Positions 4,308 through 6,560 of a stretch of 6,560 nt of DNA are shown one piece after another. Position 1 is the stretch's first letter; each line of letters starts with the position of its first letter. Below the pieces are notes generated by a model. The model was given only the letters and a program-made list of their open reading frames with translations, was not told where the DNA came from and searched no databases. The translations under genes were made by a program, and so were the position numbers. The DNA is from an uncultured Oscillospiraceae bacterium. Its GTDB lineage: Bacteria > Bacillota > Clostridia > Oscillospirales > Acutalibacteraceae. Location of the stretch: assembly GCA_900552605.1 (NCBI GenBank), contig USAR01000082.1, positions 1-6,560 of the forward strand. The letters are read 5' to 3'.

Positions 4308-6560
4308 ATGAAATACAATTTTAACGGATTTACCGAAAAAGCAAACACAGCGCTTAATATTGCAATTGATACAGCCGGCAGAATGGGACACACCTATGTC
4401 GGCAGTGAGCACTTGCTTTACGGTCTTTTAAAAGAAGGCTCGGGCGCTGCTGCCACAATTCTTAATGATAACGGCATTACTGCAGACAGCGTGGAGGAGC
4501 TTTTGTATACTTCAATCGGCAGAGGTAATCCAACACTTCTAACGCCGGAGCACATTACTCCGCGAGCAAAGAGGGTTATTGAATCGGCAATTAGAGAAGC
4601 AGGTGCCGAGGGGAAATCCTATGTCGGTACAGAGCACATTTTAATCGGTATTTTAAGCGATACCGACAACTACGCAACAAGGTTTATTTCAGAGCTCGGC
4701 GGCAGCTTGCAGGATATTTTAAACGACGCTGTAAGTATCTCGTACGGCGAGCGCTCAAGCAGTCAAAAAGATAAAAAAGAAAAATCCGACGCACCTACAT
4801 TGGAAAAATTCGGCAGAGATCTTACCGCCGAAGCAAAGGCAGGCAAGCTTGATCCCGTTATCGGTCGTTCAAAGGAGATTGAACGTGTTGTTCAGATTCT
4901 TTGTCGCCGCACAAAGAATAACCCGTGTCTTATCGGTGAGCCGGGTGTTGGTAAAACGGCAATTGCCGAAGGACTCGCTTTGAAGATTGCTTCGGGCGAC
5001 GCACCTGAAATTTTGCGCAATAAGCGTGTTATATCGCTTGATCTTACAGGTATGGTTGCAGGCACAAAATACCGCGGTGACTTTGAAGAAAGAATCAAAT
5101 CCGTAATCGATGAAGTTAAAAATTCACACGATATAATTTTGTTCATTGACGAAGTACACACAATAATCGGTGCCGGTTCTGCCGAGGGTTCAACCGATGC
5201 CGCTAATATCTTAAAGCCGTCACTTGCGCGCGGCGAGTTGCAGGTTATAGGCGCAACAACGCTTGATGAGTACCGCAAGAATATTGAAAAGGACGCGGCA
5301 CTCGAAAGACGTTTTCAGCCGGTTACTGTCGGCGAGCCGAGCGAGAGCGACGCTGAACTTATTTTAAAAGGTTTGCGCGATAAATATGAAGCACATCACA
5401 AAGTAAGAATTACCGACGAAGCAATTTCTGCAGCTGTTAAGCTTTCTTCAAGATACATTGCAGACAGATATTTGCCCGACAAGGCGATCGACCTTATTGA
5501 TGAGGCGGCGTCTAAAGTAAGGCTGCGTGTTTACACTGCGCCTTCAGATGTCAAAGATAAGGAAGCGGAAATTAAAAAGATTTCCGAAGAGAAAAATGAG
5601 GCAATCCGCACCCAGCAGTTTGAGCAAGCCGCAAGCCTGCGTGACAAGGAAAAGAAGATGCGCGAGGAGCTTGAGAGCGCTAAAAAGCAATGGGAGGATG
5701 ACAGCAGCCACATTAACGGTGTAGTGACGGCAGAAGAAATAGCAGAGATCGTTTCGGATTGGACAGGAGTGCCGGTTTCTCAGCTTACCGAAGAGGAAAG
5801 CAAGAGACTGCTGAGGCTTGAGGATGAGCTTCACCGCAGGATAGTCGGTCAGGACGAGGCGGTAAGCGCAGTGTCTAGAGCAATTCGCCGTGGCAGGGTA
5901 GGTCTCAAGGACCCCAAACGTCCGATCGGCTCGTTTATATTCTTAGGCCCTACCGGTGTTGGTAAGACCGAGCTTTGCAAAGCGCTTGCAGAGGCTATGT
6001 TCGGCGATGAAAACGCTATGATAAGGCTTGATATGTCCGAATATATGGAGCAGCACACTGTTTCAAAAATGATTGGCTCGCCTCCCGGATACGTGGGCTT
6101 TGATGAGGGCGGCAGACTTACCGAGCTTGTTCGCCGTAAGCCGTATTCCGTTATACTTTTTGATGAAATAGAAAAGGCTCATCCGGATGTTTTTAATATC
6201 CTTTTGCAGATTCTCGATGACGGTGTTTTGACAGACTCGCAAGGCAGAAAGGTTAACTTTAAGAACACGGTTATTATAATGACATCTAATGTCGGTGCGA
6301 GAATGATAACCGATAAAAAGACAACATTCGGTTTTTCAGGCGATGAAAATACCGAAAAGACTGACGAGAGCAGAATCAAGGATGATGTAATGGGCGAGCT
6401 GCGCAGAACATTTAAGCCTGAATTTTTAAACCGTGTAGATGATATCATTGTGTTCCACAAGCTTACAAGCGACGATATTTACAATATCGCAAAGCGTATG
6501 CTTGATACGCTTAAGAATCGCTTGGAGTCACTTGGCATTACGATCAGCTTTGATGATACA
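4308..6560 (+). CDS. clpC: ClpC, AAA+ protein unfoldase of the ClpCP protease, 3'-truncated
   Basis: ATG at 4308 has an excellent AGGAGGT (4294-4300) 7 bases upstream. The frame is open for 751 codons to the window end; ClpC is usually 810-820 residues, so about 60-70 are missing. Domains in order: N-terminal double Clp repeat (1-145) with GSEH (Glu34) and GTEH (Glu109), the two glutamates that bind phosphoarginine in Bacillus ClpC; AAA-1 with Walker A GEPGVGKT (210-217) and Walker B ILFIDE (277-282); a middle domain with a UVR-type coiled coil (about 418-462) that docks the McsB/MecA-type adaptors; AAA-2 with Walker A GPTGVGKT (547-554) and Walker B ILFDE (616-620). The tripeptide FGF (674-676) is at the place of the ClpP-binding loop. 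It unfolds tagged, damaged or regulatory proteins and threads them into ClpP. It follows mcsB after 57 bases with no terminator and shares the CtsR-controlled promoter. Confidence 0.97.
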   Translation, partial: MKYNFNGFTEKANTALNIAIDTAGRMGHTYVGSEHLLYGLLKEGSGAAATILNDNGITADSVEELLYTSIGRGNPTLLTPEHITPRAKRVIESAIREAGAEGKSYVGTEHILIGILSDTDNYATRFISELGGSLQDILNDAVSISYGERSSSQKDKKEKSDAPTLEKFGRDLTAEAKAGKLDPVIGRSKEIERVVQILCRRTKNNPCLIGEPGVGKTAIAEGLALKIASGDAPEILRNKRVISLDLTGMVAGTKYRGDFEERIKSVIDEVKNSHDIILFIDEVHTIIGAGSAEGSTDAANILKPSLARGELQVIGATTLDEYRKNIEKDAALERRFQPVTVGEPSESDAELILKGLRDKYEAHHKVRITDEAISAAVKLSSRYIADRYLPDKAIDLIDEAASKVRLRVYTAPSDVKDKEAEIKKISEEKNEAIRTQQFEQAASLRDKEKKMREELESAKKQWEDDSSHINGVVTAEEIAEIVSDWTGVPVSQLTEEESKRLLRLEDELHRRIVGQDEAVSAVSRAIRRGRVGLKDPKRPIGSFIFLGPTGVGKTELCKALAEAMFGDENAMIRLDMSEYMEQHTVSKMIGSPPGYVGFDEGGRLTELVRRKPYSVILFDEIEKAHPDVFNILLQILDDGVLTDSQGRKVNFKNTVIIMTSNVGARMITDKKTTFGFSGDENTEKTDESRIKDDVMGELRRTFKPEFLNRVDDIIVFHKLTSDDIYNIAKRMLDTLKNRLESLGITISFDDT

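Noticed and set aside
4892..5278. Long open frame on the minus strand inside clpC
   Set aside because: It lies opposite strongly conserved AAA-1 motifs of clpC, has no ribosome binding site that stands out, and encodes no recognisable protein. It is a by-product of codon use in clpC, as are the other antisense frames at 5531-5834, 5849-6058 and 6179-6460.

Overview
The window looks like chromosomal DNA from a low-to-moderate GC Firmicute, most likely a member of Clostridia. The basis is the ctsR-mcsA-mcsB-clpC gene order, strong Shine-Dalgarno sites, and a small Gly/Cys-rich protein of a type common in that class. Genus cannot be read from the sequence.

Left part (1-1560): the 3' end of a membrane-anchored family 2 glycosyltransferase, cut by the window start, is followed by a small all-helical protein of unknown function (1022-1438). 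Behind it lie a small hairpin and a perfect long-stem terminator. Middle part (1561-2240): about 190 bases hold nested inverted repeats and no convincing gene. Next, on the minus strand, is a 48-residue protein with 15 cysteines (1896-1750). Its leader can fold into a long imperfect hairpin that covers part of its own ribosome binding site. The intergenic stretch 1897-2239 separates it from the divergent heat-shock operon.

Right part (2154-6560): the class III heat-shock operon. A sigma-A-type promoter (-35 TTGACT, extended -10 TATAAT) is flanked by two CtsR-like operators in opposite orientation. ctsR (repressor), mcsA (zinc-finger/UVR adaptor), mcsB (protein-arginine kinase family) and clpC (AAA+ unfoldase, cut by the window end) follow on one strand with short gaps or an overlap. 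In the Bacillus model, CtsR represses the operon, McsA activates McsB, McsB phosphorylates arginines on CtsR and on damaged proteins, and ClpC recognises phosphoarginine and feeds ClpP.

The most notable point is that McsB here lacks several residues expected for catalysis: the ATP-phosphate arginine after the CPT motif, the whole Arg-Gly...Glu-Gly loop, and the first Arg of the RDxxRA sensor. CtsR keeps the target arginine and ClpC keeps both phosphoarginine-binding glutamates. A pseudokinase or rewired McsB is therefore a testable idea. The alignments behind it are from memory, not from a computed search.
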